This document shows positions 1 through 9,097 of a stretch of DNA of 64,000 bases, one piece after another. The translations under genes were made by a program, and so were the position numbers. The stretch comes from Desulfosporosinus sp. I2 (GTDB lineage Bacteria; Bacillota; Desulfitobacteriia; Desulfitobacteriales; Desulfitobacteriaceae), in assembly GCF_000960765.1 (NCBI RefSeq), contig NZ_JYNH01000007.1, positions 1-64,000 of the forward strand. The letters are read 5' to 3'. Position 1 is the first letter of the stretch. Each line of letters begins with the position of its first letter. The notes beneath the pieces are model-generated. The model was given only the letters and a program-made list of their open reading frames with translations. It did not search any database and was not told where the DNA came from.

Positions 1-2
1 GG

Positions 3-680
3 ATTAAAGCCGATGGAAAGTTGACCTATGCCATGAGTGGGCAGTATCCACCCTTCAATTTCTTTAACGAGCAGAACGAGCTTACTGGATTTGATGTGGA
101 AATAGGCCAAGAGATTGCCAAAAGAATTAATGTGAACCCAGCTCCTATCGCAACAGAATGGGATGGACTCATCGCTGGGTTAAAAGCCAGCAAGTTTGAT
201 ATGATCTTAGGGAGCATGGCAATTACGGACGATAGACTGAAGGAAGTGAACTTCAGTGCCTCTTATTACCGTTCAGGAGCCCAAGTTATTGTGCCCTCTG
301 ACTCGAACATCCGCGGAGAGGCTGATCTCAAAGACAAAACGGTTGGAGTCGTTTTGGGCACAACATTCGAAACGAAAGCACGAGAATTGGGGGCAACCGT
401 AAAGACCTATAAAGGTGACCCCGATGCCTTTAATGATATGGCCAATGGAAGGCTGGATGCCGTAATTACTGATAAAATTGTCGGCTTAAATGCCATTAAA
501 AAGAACAATTATCCCTATAAACTAGTGGGGGATTTGTTATATGAGGAGAAGATGGGTATCGCGATTCGTAAGGACAGTCCAAAATTGCTGGAGGCCGTAA
601 ACAATGCTTTGGGCGAAATGATGGATGACGGAACTTATCAGAAAATCAGTGAAAAATATTTTAGTGCAGATATCCGCTAA
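3..680 (+). CDS. Polar amino-acid ABC transporter substrate-binding protein (5' end outside window)
   Basis: Extracytoplasmic binding protein that captures a polar amino acid for the permease and ATPase encoded directly downstream. The frame is open from base 3 without a convincing start, and the first visible residues (IKADGKLTYAMSGQYPPFNF) are the first beta strand of the mature SBP_bac_3 fold, so the signal peptide and lipobox lie upstream of the window. Family features seen are GFDVEIGQEIAKR, an MAITDDRLKEVNFS-type hinge region and the terminal GTYQKISEKYF. A TTG at 21 is only an internal codon. The three-gene order binding protein, permease, ATPase is the standard one for this transporter class. 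The exact substrate (cystine, glutamine, histidine or arginine) cannot be read from the sequence. Confidence 0.93.
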   Translation: MKADGKLTYAMSGQYPPFNFFNEQNELTGFDVEIGQEIAKRINVNPAPIATEWDGLIAGLKASKFDMILGSMAITDDRLKEVNFSASYYRSGAQVIVPSDSNIRGEADLKDKTVGVVLGTTFETKARELGATVKTYKGDPDAFNDMANGRLDAVITDKIVGLNAIKKNNYPYKLVGDLLYEEKMGIAIRKDSPKLLEAVNNALGEMMDDGTYQKISEKYFSADIR

Positions 681-733
681 GCGGAAACGAATCAGCAAAG
701 GGGTAGCTCTGTGCAGACTGGAGGGGAATTGCT

Positions 734-1402
734 TTGAATCTTGACTTTAGTATCATCCTAAAATATCTACCCTATTTGTTGCAGGCGGCAGGTTTAACCA
801 TCGAACTTGCTGTTTTGGGAATTGCCTTTGGTATTCTCATAGGTCTGGTTGCAGCTCTACTAAAGATATCCCATACGCCTCTGCGGTTTGTTGCACATTT
901 TTACATTTGGCTGATTCGTGGAACCCCTTTGCTTGTTCAGCTATTTCTCATCTATTTTGGTTTACCACAGCTAGGCATCACATTGAGTGCTTTTGCATCT
1001 TCTGTACTGGGACTGGGAATCAACAGCGGGGCATACCTCGCCGAGGTTTTTAGAGGAGGTATTGAAGCTATCCCGGTAGGACAAACCGAAGCCTCTTCAT
1101 CTCTTGGCATGGGGAAATTCCTGACCATGCGCAGAATTATTTTTCCCCAAGCCTTGCGGATAGCGTTACCGTCATTAGGCAATCAGTTTATCATCAGTTT
1201 AAAAGATTCATCTCTTTGTTCCGTCATTACGATGTCGGAGCTTCTTCAAACTTCCCAACGCTTTGCCAGTGTGACGTTTGCCCCAATGGAATTTTACACT
1301 GCGGCTGCAGTGTTATATTTACTGATGACAACTGTGTTATCAGCTGTTCTAAGCAGTTTTGAATGGCGATTATCTAAAGAAAATCGGACAAGGGGGTGTT
1401 AA
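734..1402 (+). CDS. Polar amino-acid ABC transporter permease (HisM/GlnP type)
   Basis: Membrane permease of 222 residues forming the channel of the amino-acid importer. The TTG start at 734 is set by GAGGGG at 721-726, seven bases upstream. Several hydrophobic helices are visible, and the EAA loop that docks on the ATPase is present ([20 protein letters not shown], followed by [14 protein letters not shown]). It ends inside the ribosome-binding region of the ATPase gene, so the two are translationally close. Length and domain layout match the His/Glu/Gln/Arg/opine permease family. Confidence 0.93.
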   Translation: MNLDFSIILKYLPYLLQAAGLTIELAVLGIAFGILIGLVAALLKISHTPLRFVAHFYIWLIRGTPLLVQLFLIYFGLPQLGITLSAFASSVLGLGINSGAYLAEVFRGGIEAIPVGQTEASSSLGMGKFLTMRRIIFPQALRIALPSLGNQFIISLKDSSLCSVITMSELLQTSQRFASVTFAPMEFYTAAAVLYLLMTTVLSAVLSSFEWRLSKENRTRGC

Positions 1403-1404
1403 TA

Positions 1405-2160
1405 ATGGAATTAGCATACAAACCTGAAAAGTCAATGATTAATGTTAATGGTCTAATCAAAGACTTCGGCAAGACACGAGTCATTAACGGTATCGATGCA
1501 ACAGTGTCTGCAGGCGAGGTTGTAGTGCTGATCGGAGCGAGTGGTTCGGGAAAGAGCACTTTTCTACGCTGTTTGAATGGACTGGAAACACTCACCGCGG
1601 GAGAAATTTTGATCGATAGCGTACCGCTTGAAAATAAATCAAGCAGTCTCAAGCAAATTCGCCGTCAGGTGGGAATGGTGTTCCAGCAATTCAATCTGTT
1701 CCCTCACCTGACTGTGTTGGAGAATATCATCGAAGCTCCCATTCATGTGCTTAAACAAGAGAAAGTCAATGCAATCCAAGTTGCTGAAGAGCTCCTCTCA
1801 AAGGTTGGCCTATACGATAAACGCGATAATTACCCAGCAACCCTTTCAGGAGGGCAGGGCCAGAGAGTGGCAATTGCTAGGGCGCTTGCTATGCATCCTA
1901 AAATAATGCTTTTTGATGAGCCAACTTCGGCCCTTGATCCTGAACTAGTCGGAGAAGTTCTCACAGTCATGAAACAGTTGGCTGAAGATGGCATGACTAT
2001 GGTTGTTGTAACCCATGAAATGGCCTTTGCTAGGGAAGTTGCGGATAGGGTGATCTTCATAGATGAAGGCCGGATTGTCGAAGAAGGTTTACCTGTTCAG
2101 ATTTTTGGTAACCCTCAGGAAAAACGAACCAAAGCCTTCCTCAGCAGATTAAATCATTGA
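1405..2160 (+). CDS. Polar amino-acid ABC transporter ATP-binding protein (GlnQ type)
   Basis: Cytoplasmic ATPase powering the importer, 251 residues from the ATG at 1405, which sits seven bases after AAGGGGGTG. A GTG at 1396 would overlap the permease and has no ribosome site of its own. Walker [10 protein letters not shown] is at about residues 44-52; the Q loop (FQQFNLFPH), the signature [15 protein letters not shown], Walker [13 protein letters not shown] and the H loop (VVVTHEM) are all intact. The operon ends at a strong hairpin 45 bases downstream. Confidence 0.95.
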   Translation: MELAYKPEKSMINVNGLIKDFGKTRVINGIDATVSAGEVVVLIGASGSGKSTFLRCLNGLETLTAGEILIDSVPLENKSSSLKQIRRQVGMVFQQFNLFPHLTVLENIIEAPIHVLKQEKVNAIQVAEELLSKVGLYDKRDNYPATLSGGQGQRVAIARALAMHPKIMLFDEPTSALDPELVGEVLTVMKQLAEDGMTMVVVTHEMAFAREVADRVIFIDEGRIVEEGLPVQIFGNPQEKRTKAFLSRLNH

Positions 2161-2204
2161 ATAACGTAGGCCTACCCTTCTGTAGGGTCGATATATTTCT
2201 AATT

Positions 2205-2258
2205 ATAAAAACCACGGGTGTAGGAATATCGTTTCTTCCTACACCCGTGGTTTTTAAA
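2205..2258 (+). terminator. Rho-independent terminator of the amino-acid ABC operon
   Basis: Near-perfect inverted repeat with arms AAAACCACGGGTGTAGGA and TCCTACACCCGTGGTTTT around an 11-base loop, followed by T-rich sequence. It lies 45 bases after the ATPase stop codon. Confidence 0.9.
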
Positions 2259-2299
2259 TTTTTTATGATCCCTACTTTTGTTAATTAATAAACATTCCC

Positions 2300-2391
2300 C
2301 AGCTCTTTGCCTACCTTATTCATGTCAATTTCTGGTTACAAGAGAACACAATTAGAATTGTTTAAGAATTAGCAACAAAGAACACTTGGCT
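2300..2391 (+). pseudogene. Stray copy of the asnB 3' end
   Basis: The frame starting at 2300 encodes QLFAYLIHVNFWLQENTIRI and one more residue before TAA. This is almost identical to the C terminus of the intact asnB in this window (5891-5956, QLFAYLIQVNFWLQENKIRLI). DNA similarity continues about 25 bases past the stop codon (…ACTTGGCT in both). No other part of asnB is visible here, so this is a fragment left by duplication or deletion. Confidence 0.85.
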
Positions 2392-2433
2392 AAAACAATG
2401 CCTTTCAGGGCTAGTGGTAGCCAAGTGTTCTTT
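2377..2433. terminator. 15-bp perfect stem-loop at the end of the asnB-like fragment
   Basis: Arms AAAGAACACTTGGCT (2377-2391) and AGCCAAGTGTTCTTT (2419-2433) are perfectly complementary with a 27-base loop. The right arm ends in T-rich sequence, so it may act as a terminator, but the long loop is unusual. The left arm is part of the repeat shared with the region after asnB; the right arm is not present there. Confidence 0.5.
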
Positions 2434-2532
2434 ATAATCAAAGTTCTGGAGAGTAAGTTCTTAGAAATAAAAACCTCATGTTTGAAGAATACTATAGAAA
2501 TGAAACTTTTGACTGCCGAGGAGGAAATATCA

Positions 2533-3270
2533 ATGAATCGTAAATACTTAAAGCTTTTATGGACAGCTTTGCTAAGTCTATGTCTATCAACTACAGTCTT
2601 CACCTCAACCGTTAATGCTCAGACCCTCTTCACAAGAGCAAATGTACCCGCACAAGTAAAAATTACCGCTTCCTCTCTAAATGTTAGATCTGGACCATCG
2701 GTTGCAAAAATAGTAGTAGGACTACTTTATAAGGACCAAATAGTTGACTGTATCGGTAAAATAGGGACTTGGTGGGTAATACATTTAGAAAATGATACCG
2801 TTGGATTAGTTTCGGGTAATTATGCAAAACCTTATTATCCACCCAGCCCTGCACCTACTCCTTCTCCTACTCCTTCACAACTTATTAGTAACGTGGAAGA
2901 ACAAAAAATGCTCGATTTAATAAATTCCGAGCGCTCTAAGGTTGGGTTAACTCCCCTCAAGTTAGACTCAAAATTAATGGAGGTTGCGAAGCTCAAAGCG
3001 GAGGATATGGTAAAAAACAATTATTTTTCACATACCTCACCTACTTATGGGTCCCCCTTTGATATGATGAAAAAATTCGGAATTACTTTTCAAACTGCTG
3101 CTGAAAACCTTGCAGGGAACTCATCAGTTGAAGCCGCTCATAATGCTTTAATGCTATCAGAAGAACACAGAAAAAATATATTAAATTCTAGTTATGACTA
3201 TATCGGTATTGGAATTTCCCCAAGCCCCGTTTATGGAAAAGTATTCGTGCAAATGTTTATCGGGCGTTAA
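2533..3270 (+). CDS. Secreted SH3-domain and CAP/SCP-domain protein (YkwD-like)
   Basis: A 245-residue exported protein. The ATG at 2533 follows GAGGAGG and opens a signal peptide (basic MNRKYLK, hydrophobic core, AQ at the cleavage region near residue 31); the longer open frame upstream has no ribosome site. Next come a bacterial SH3 domain (about residues 40-95, containing SLNVRSGPS), a Pro/Ser/Thr linker (PSPAPTPSPTPSQ) and a CAP domain (about 115-245) with INSERSKVGLTPL, FSHTSPTYG and HRKNILN. SH3b domains usually bind cell-wall peptidoglycan. CAP domains of this type occur in sporulation and wall-associated proteins; their activity is not settled. A weak GAGCCT/AGGCTC hairpin follows at 3317-3346. 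Confidence 0.9.
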   Translation: MNRKYLKLLWTALLSLCLSTTVFTSTVNAQTLFTRANVPAQVKITASSLNVRSGPSVAKIVVGLLYKDQIVDCIGKIGTWWVIHLENDTVGLVSGNYAKPYYPPSPAPTPSPTPSQLISNVEEQKMLDLINSERSKVGLTPLKLDSKLMEVAKLKAEDMVKNNYFSHTSPTYGSPFDMMKKFGITFQTAAENLAGNSSVEAAHNALMLSEEHRKNILNSSYDYIGIGISPSPVYGKVFVQMFIGR

Positions 3271-3369
3271 TTAGCTCAAATTCTTACCCTTGTAATGACA
3301 AGCAACAGACCAAAAAGAGCCTACTCCTATCAATGGACTAAGGCTCATTATAGTTATTCACCTATTTAC

Positions 3370-3801
3370 CTATTTACCTATTAACCGACTCTCGACATTA
3401 TAAATAACCTCACAATCACATTGCCCACCGTTCTTTTTAAATACCTCTATTATTTCGTTCATTTTACCTCGGCTAAACTGCATCTGAGAAAGAATTTGAT
3501 CGCTCAAGCGGAAATCATGCTTGCATGTTAATCCTGCGAGTTTCTCGTTCAACCTATAAAAGAACATTCTATGAAAAAGTGAGCTCAATAATTCGGAGTC
3601 CTTGTTTAAACTTGCCTTTTCCTCATTAAATAGAAAATCATAGTCTAAATTTGCCGTTTGTAATCCCGAAACAAGTCTTCGATTAACTTCTTCTCTAATT
3701 AATTTTCGGTCTTTTAGAACCTCATCTTCAGGGGTTAGCTGTTCTCGGAGTTCTCTGCGTTTTTCTTTATTAGCTGTTCTTTTGGCATCACCAAGCGACA
3801 T
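3370..3801 (-). CDS. DUF2695 domain protein
   Basis: A 143-residue cytoplasmic protein of unknown function. The start ATG at 3801 is chosen because AGGGGG lies seven bases upstream; the 11 residues available further upstream lack a ribosome site. The N-terminal half is highly charged and probably helical. The C-terminal part carries the DUF2695 signature: a Cys-x-His pair (TCKHDFRLSD) and the terminal GGQCDCEVIYNVESR. The conserved Cys/His residues suggest metal binding, but this is inference. It is transcribed away from asnB. Confidence 0.8.
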   Translation of the reverse strand: MSLGDAKRTANKEKRRELREQLTPEDEVLKDRKLIREEVNRRLVSGLQTANLDYDFLFNEEKASLNKDSELLSSLFHRMFFYRLNEKLAGLTCKHDFRLSDQILSQMQFSRGKMNEIIEVFKKNGGQCDCEVIYNVESRLIGK

Positions 3802-4069
3802 GAACATTCCCCCTGTTCTTTTAGCGTTGACCATACATTATACTCCGCTTATATCGTACCCACACCAGCGTTCTTGTAAACCAAATCAAGTCAATTTACT
3901 GCCCCAACCTTCCGAGTACTGCGTAAGGCTTCACTCACTTAGGGTCATGTTAAATGTTGTTACATAAACTAAAGTTAATATTACATAAATCTTTGTAACA
4001 ATTACCGACCTATAAGAATAGGATTAATTGATAATGGTTATCTGTTTCAATATAAAAGGAGGATTTAAG

Positions 4070-5956
4070 ATGTGTGGTATCGTCGGTCAAGTAGATTGGG
4101 AACATGATCTAACTCTTCAAAAAAATGTTTTAATAGGTATGACACAAACTCTAATACCTCGGGGACCCGATGCTGAAGGGTACTGGCTATCTCCTCGAGC
4201 GGCTTTCGGACACCGTAGACTGGTGGTTGTAGACCCCATAGGTGGTCGTCAACCAATGATTCGCCAACGGGGTGATCATACATTCACCTTGATCTACAAC
4301 GGTGAACTCTATAATACACCAGAACTTCGTCAAGAACTAATGAGTCGCGGGTATTTATTCGAAGGGCATTCTGATACTGAAGCCGTCCTTCTTTCCTATT
4401 TAGAATGGGGGCCCTCCTGTGTCGAACGTCTAAACGGAATTTTCGCCTTTGGAATTTGGGACAGTAAGGAGGAACAATTATTTGTAGCGCGTGATCGATT
4501 GGGGGTTAAACCACTCTTTTATAGTGAAATGCCCAAAACCCTTGTTTTTGCTTCAGAACTTAAAGCCTTATTAAAACACCCCGCTATTTCCCCGGACCTT
4601 GGAACCGATGGATTATCCGAAGTTTTCTTGTTAGGTCCTGCGCGGACTCCTGGAGTGGGTGTTTACGAAGGAATTTCCGAACTTAGAGCTGGGCATTTTC
4701 TCATCTATTCTGCCAACGGTCTGTACATTCGCAGGTATTGGGCCTTACCTAATCATGTTCATGAAGATAATCTAGAGAAGACCACCGCGAAGATCCGTGA
4801 TCTTTTTGTCGATACTGTCCAACGGCAGTTGGTTTCTGACGTCCCGATAGGCACTCTATTATCTGGTGGACTGGATTCAAGCGCCATCACCGCAATCGCG
4901 GCAGAGTTCCTGAACCTCAATGGGCAAGGACCCCTTCCGACTTTTTCCGTCGACTATGCTGAAAATGATAAATATTTCCATGCCAATGACTTTCAACCTA
5001 GTGCTGATGGACCTTGGATTGAACGAGTATCCCAAACCTTCGGAACTAAGCACACGAACTGTACGTTCAAGATCCCCGAACTTGTTGAAGCCCTCAAAGC
5101 ATCGACTATAGCACGGGATCTACCCGGTATGGCTGACATTGATTCTTCGTTGTTACTCTTTTCACGGGAGATTAAGAAAAGAATCACCGTTGGTTTATCC
5201 GGAGAATGTGCCGATGAAGTGTTTGGAGGCTACCCTTGGTTTCATCGTCAAGACTCTCTCGAGGGGACGACTTTTCCCTGGGCCCTGCAAGTACAAAATC
5301 GTTTGCAAGTGCTTTCTCCCGAACTTATCGAACGTCTTCAGCCCCAAGCCTATTTAAGGAGACGTTACGAAGAAGCCCTTGCCGAAATTCCTAATCTTCC
5401 AGGGTCTTCGACCGCTATTAAGCGAAACACCGAATGCAGTCATGATCAAAAACGTAACGCTCGAATTCGAGAGATTACCTATTTGACCTTAACTCGTTTT
5501 ATGCCTACCCTACTCGATCGGAAAGATCGTATGACGATGGCCACTGGTTTGGAGGTAAGGGTACCATTCTGCGATCATCGCTTAGTCGAATATGCTTGGA
5601 ATATCCCATGGGAGATGAAAGCGCTTGAGGGTCGAGAAAAAGGGCTTTTACGACGTGCTCTCACCGGAATCTTACCTGATGACGTGCTTTGGCGACGCAA
5701 AAGCCCCTATCCAAAAACTCATCACCCCCACTATTTACAGGCAGTTCGCACATGGTTAATTGAAATCCTAGAAGATAAAACCTCTCCGATTCTCCCCCTA
5801 ATAAGCCAAACCGCCCTGCGAGATCTGATCAAACTTTCTGATACCCTGCCTTCCGGTCGACCTTGGTTCGGACAATTAATGGACGTTCCTCAGCTCTTCG
5901 CCTACCTTATTCAAGTCAATTTTTGGTTACAAGAGAACAAAATTAGACTTATTTAA
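4070..5956 (+). CDS. asnB: Asparagine synthetase, glutamine-hydrolysing
   Basis: Makes asparagine from aspartate, glutamine and ATP. The 628-residue protein starts at the ATG at 4070, after AAAGGAGGA, so that the catalytic Cys2 (MCGIVG) becomes the N-terminal nucleophile after Met removal. The glutaminase domain (about 2-210) includes RGPDAEG, YNGELYN and DTEAVL. The synthetase domain has the ATP-pyrophosphate loop LSGGLDSSAI at about residue 265 and SGECADEVFGGYPW further on. The long C-terminal tail is typical of Firmicute AsnB. Its last about 22 codons are repeated as a fragment at 2300. Confidence 0.96.
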   Translation: MCGIVGQVDWEHDLTLQKNVLIGMTQTLIPRGPDAEGYWLSPRAAFGHRRLVVVDPIGGRQPMIRQRGDHTFTLIYNGELYNTPELRQELMSRGYLFEGHSDTEAVLLSYLEWGPSCVERLNGIFAFGIWDSKEEQLFVARDRLGVKPLFYSEMPKTLVFASELKALLKHPAISPDLGTDGLSEVFLLGPARTPGVGVYEGISELRAGHFLIYSANGLYIRRYWALPNHVHEDNLEKTTAKIRDLFVDTVQRQLVSDVPIGTLLSGGLDSSAITAIAAEFLNLNGQGPLPTFSVDYAENDKYFHANDFQPSADGPWIERVSQTFGTKHTNCTFKIPELVEALKASTIARDLPGMADIDSSLLLFSREIKKRITVGLSGECADEVFGGYPWFHRQDSLEGTTFPWALQVQNRLQVLSPELIERLQPQAYLRRRYEEALAEIPNLPGSSTAIKRNTECSHDQKRNARIREITYLTLTRFMPTLLDRKDRMTMATGLEVRVPFCDHRLVEYAWNIPWEMKALEGREKGLLRRALTGILPDDVLWRRKSPYPKTHHPHYLQAVRTWLIEILEDKTSPILPLISQTALRDLIKLSDTLPSGRPWFGQLMDVPQLFAYLIQVNFWLQENKIRLI

Positions 5957-6008
5957 AGATTAGTAACTAAAGAAAACTTGGCTGGTGCCCGAAGACACTG
6001 TCTCAATA

Positions 6009-6578
6009 TTATTCCGTAATCTTTTCTAGCATTTCGATATGCTTAACCTTATTATCAATAATATTAGACAATATCTTATAGGTTTTTGAATGAATGTCAC
6101 TAGTGTTTTTCACAAACCTCCCTTGTATATCCATCATCAAGGAATATATGGACTTTTCCAGTTCTAGTGAAAATCTCAAATATTCCCTTACATTATTTAT
6201 TTTTATTTCTATATCGATTCTTTTATTGAAATCATTGATCAAAGATGACATCTTATCGTATATTGAAAAATCAATCTCTTCAAATTCTACATCACTAATT
6301 TTACTTAATAATGTTTCGTAATATTCAATTGTCTTATCCAATTCTTTTATTAATACATTTGATATTATCTTGATAGATAGGTTATCAGGATTTTCTTGCC
6401 CTATAGTTTCATTTATCGTTCTTCTTTTAATTGCAATAGCTACTGCTTTATTAATTATATCTGTAACATTGTATCCCATAACTTTAACCGCCTTAATTAT
6501 TCGATGCACTGTTGGATTTGAAGTCATGATAAGTGGCACTTTCACTTCGTTATTAATGATGTGAATACATATACCCAC
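6009..6578 (-). CDS. Unrecognised AT-rich, helix-rich protein
   Basis: A 189-residue open frame, not recognised. It is rich in Ile, Lys, Asn and Glu, has no signal peptide or clear membrane segment, and from about residue 60 looks like an all-helical or coiled-coil protein. Base composition is clearly more AT-rich than the neighbouring cfa gene, suggesting a separate origin. The GTG at 6578 overlaps the end of cfa by 26 bases and has no ribosome site; an ATG at 6527 gives 172 residues (MTSNPTVHRIIKAVKVMGYN) and avoids the overlap. That N-terminal stretch could be a small helix-turn-helix, but this is weak. Confidence 0.6.
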   Translation of the reverse strand: MGICIHIINNEVKVPLIMTSNPTVHRIIKAVKVMGYNVTDIINKAVAIAIKRRTINETIGQENPDNLSIKIISNVLIKELDKTIEYYETLLSKISDVEFEEIDFSIYDKMSSLINDFNKRIDIEIKINNVREYLRFSLELEKSIYSLMMDIQGRFVKNTSDIHSKTYKILSNIIDNKVKHIEMLEKITE

Positions 6579-7734
6579 GGGTCATTGGCCATGAGTTGTT
6601 TACTCCCTTGCTAAACAAGAACTGATGAATATCAATGTTACCGCAATGGAACGAAGCAGCGCAAGAGTTGAGATAGAGACGCCACATCCGAATAAAGGTT
6701 TCATCCTTTGTTTTCTGAATTAACGGGAGAGCCTCCTCAAAGTTTTTGGCCCAGTGCTCCAAGGTTTGAGTATAGTGTTCACGAAGGCTTTCTAGGTCTT
6801 TGAGATGGAACGAATTTTCTGCCATAAGCTTAACCAGTTCTTGAACTGCAGGAATATATCCACCTGGGAAAATGTACTTATTAATCCAACTATTCATTCC
6901 CCCTTCTTCATTGCTAGTAATGCAATGTAAGAGAGATACTCCGCCTTCATTTAGAAGTGATTTTACCGCCGAAAAATATTCCTCTAAATGTTCCTTCCCT
7001 ACGTGCTCAATCATCCCAACGCTTAGTACCCGGTCAAAAGTTCTGTCCCTTAATTCTCGATAGTCCACGAGCTGGACTTCAACAAGATCCTTGAGACCCT
7101 CGTTTTGAATTCTTTCGAGGACCCGAGTATATTGCTCGGAACTAAGCGTGATCCCAAGAGCTTTAACCTGATGATTTTTAGCTGCGGTTAAAATAAGTTC
7201 TCCCCACCCACAGCCGATATCCAGTAAGGTTTGTCCAGGCTTTAAGTTAAGTTTGCCTAGAGTATGATCGACTTTGTTCTTCTGAGCCTGAGCTAAGCTG
7301 TCTTCTGGCGTTTTAAAATAAGCACATGAGTAAGTCATGGTCTCATCCAACCATAAACGATAAAAATTATTTCCAATATCATAGTGGAATTGAACATTCT
7401 CTTTACTCTTACGAATATTGTTGGAAATGATTTTCGCCCATTTAACATAGGCACTTTTATGGAGATAACTATCCTGTTTGTTATAAAGGGATTCAATGAC
7501 TTTCTGGACGCTTCCTTCAATATCAATCTTCTTTTGCATATACCCTTCGCCAAAGGCTAAGGACAGGTCACTCATAACTTCAGTTTTGTCAATCGGCTCG
7601 TTTAAATTGATCCGGAACTGAGCACCATCCCCTCCATAATTCACGACATCTCCATCCCAAAACCTAACCTCACAAGGATCTGTAAAAAGGTTTTTCATAA
7701 AGTTTCGGTAAAATGTTTTGTCAATGCTCATCAT
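6553..7734 (-). CDS. cfa: Cyclopropane-fatty-acyl-phospholipid synthase
   Basis: Uses S-adenosylmethionine to add a methylene bridge to unsaturated acyl chains of membrane phospholipids. The start is one of two adjacent ATGs (7734/7731) after GGGGAGG. The 393-residue length is normal. The SAM-binding motif LLDIGCGWGE is at about residue 170, with the family motifs YSCAYF and MIEHVG also present and the C-terminal helix-rich part intact. The enzyme is often linked to membrane stress tolerance. Confidence 0.94.
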   Translation of the reverse strand: MMSIDKTFYRNFMKNLFTDPCEVRFWDGDVVNYGGDGAQFRINLNEPIDKTEVMSDLSLAFGEGYMQKKIDIEGSVQKVIESLYNKQDSYLHKSAYVKWAKIISNNIRKSKENVQFHYDIGNNFYRLWLDETMTYSCAYFKTPEDSLAQAQKNKVDHTLGKLNLKPGQTLLDIGCGWGELILTAAKNHQVKALGITLSSEQYTRVLERIQNEGLKDLVEVQLVDYRELRDRTFDRVLSVGMIEHVGKEHLEEYFSAVKSLLNEGGVSLLHCITSNEEGGMNSWINKYIFPGGYIPAVQELVKLMAENSFHLKDLESLREHYTQTLEHWAKNFEEALPLIQKTKDETFIRMWRLYLNSCAASFHCGNIDIHQFLFSKGVNNSWPMTRGYMYSHH

Positions 7735-7857
7735 TTATGCCTCCCCTAAAAAATTGATACATATTAATATGTATTTAAATTAATTTTTTATTCTCCCCAG
7801 TTGAGCGGGGAGGCCATCCCGAATATGCCTAATTTCTATGCCTAGAAGTTAATATCC

Positions 7858-8652
7858 TTATCCTTTATGTTTAACAAACCAATCTATTAAACTCCGGGCT
7901 ATACTTCCGATGCCAGGTATCAGCGGGAGTTGCTCGACTGTAAACCACCCAGCATCTAAGATTTCTTTATTATCAATAGTTATGTCCCCACTAGCATACT
8001 CGGCGGTAAAACCTACCATCAGAGAATCAGGGAAGGGCCAAGGTTGGCTGCCAAAATAGTTAACGTTTTTGACTTCCAGGCCCACTTCTTCTCTTACTTC
8101 CCTTTGTACGCACTCTTCAAATGTTTCCCCTGGCTCCACAAAACCAGCCAAAACACTATAGAAGCCAGCTTGAAATCGACTTCCCTTTGCTAACAAAATT
8201 TCCCTTTCCCTGGTAATAGCCACGATAATCGCTGGAGAAATCCGTGGATAGTTAACAAACCCACAAGAAGGACAAAGCTTAGCCAGTTCATCTATCTTAT
8301 TTTCCGTATGTGCTCCGCATTGGCCACAAAACTGATGGGTACGATCCCAATGTAAAATTTGAGAAGCTTTACCCGCTAAGAAAAATAGATCTTCCGGAAT
8401 TTGTCCGAGCAAACGCCTCAAGTTGTTTAATGTGATAGCTTCGGATACAACCGTATCCGGGCTAAGTTCAGCAACATAACATGAATGCCCTTCAACTTGA
8501 CCAAGATATTGTCTCCTTACCAACTTCTCGCTTAACTTATGCAACTCAAGGTCTGATAACGTTAATTGCACTTTATCCTTTATGGTAAGAATTTTGTTCC
8601 CTCTAAATAGCAACCAATAGGCAGTTGCATCTCCATCAACTTTGCAAAACAT
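7858..8652 (-). CDS. nudC: NADH pyrophosphatase-type Nudix hydrolase (NudC family)
   Basis: Hydrolyses NAD(H) and, in better studied members, removes NAD caps from RNA. The 264-residue protein starts at an ATG after GAGGAA. It has the NudC N-terminal domain, a four-Cys zinc ribbon (CGQCGAHTEN and LCPSCGFVNYPR), then a full Nudix box (G-x5-E-x7-REVREEVG) and the family-defining SQPWPFPDS motif. All these landmarks are intact. Confidence 0.95.
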   Translation of the reverse strand: MFCKVDGDATAYWLLFRGNKILTIKDKVQLTLSDLELHKLSEKLVRRQYLGQVEGHSCYVAELSPDTVVSEAITLNNLRRLLGQIPEDLFFLAGKASQILHWDRTHQFCGQCGAHTENKIDELAKLCPSCGFVNYPRISPAIIVAITREREILLAKGSRFQAGFYSVLAGFVEPGETFEECVQREVREEVGLEVKNVNYFGSQPWPFPDSLMVGFTAEYASGDITIDNKEILDAGWFTVEQLPLIPGIGSIARSLIDWFVKHKG

Positions 8653-8701
8653 TAGGCATTCCTCATTTCTATGTTTGAAAGTTGCTCTTCTTTTACAATG
8701 C

Positions 8702-9097
8702 TTATTTTTTCCATTCTCTTAAACAAACAAAACCGGCTAAAAGCATAATTGAAAAATCTCTAGCTACGTGATAGAAAGTAATTTTTTCTGGTCCACTAAA
8801 GCCAAAACATCCGCACCCATAAGGCAGTATATTACTGTAGTTTAGGATTACCTGAATAAAGAAAAACAAGGAGAGCAAAAACAAAAGCCCGCTAGAAAAC
8901 TTTGTTTTCCAATTCAAAATCAAAGATAAGCCAGCCAATATTTCAACCCAAGGAAATACAATAGCAATCAATAATGCTAGTAATTCCGGCAAAAATGAGT
9001 AGTATGCCAATATGGTAACTTTTAAAAGGTAAAGATTAAAAATCTTGCTTCCTCCAGCTAATAAGTAAATAACTGCTAACAATACTTTGAAAATCAA
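8702..9097 (-). CDS. MauE/DoxX-family membrane protein
   Basis: A 131-residue integral membrane protein with four predicted helices, matching the MauE domain (methylamine utilisation, thiol/quinone redox). It carries a conserved cysteine pair in a loop (PYGCGCFGFSG). It overlaps the preceding thioredoxin-like gene by four bases (ATGA), so the two are translationally coupled. MauE-like proteins paired with a membrane thioredoxin are thought to move thiol electrons or help extracytoplasmic disulfide formation; the exact role here is inference. Confidence 0.85.
   Translation of the reverse strand: MIFKVLLAVIYLLAGGSKIFNLYLLKVTILAYYSFLPELLALLIAIVFPWVEILAGLSLILNWKTKFSSGLLFLLSLFFFIQVILNYSNILPYGCGCFGFSGPEKITFYHVARDFSIMLLAGFVCLREWKK

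Noticed and set aside
2386-2532. N-terminal extension of the CAP-domain protein
   Set aside because: It lacks a ribosome site and runs through the stem-loop; a clear signal peptide with GAGGAGG begins at 2533.
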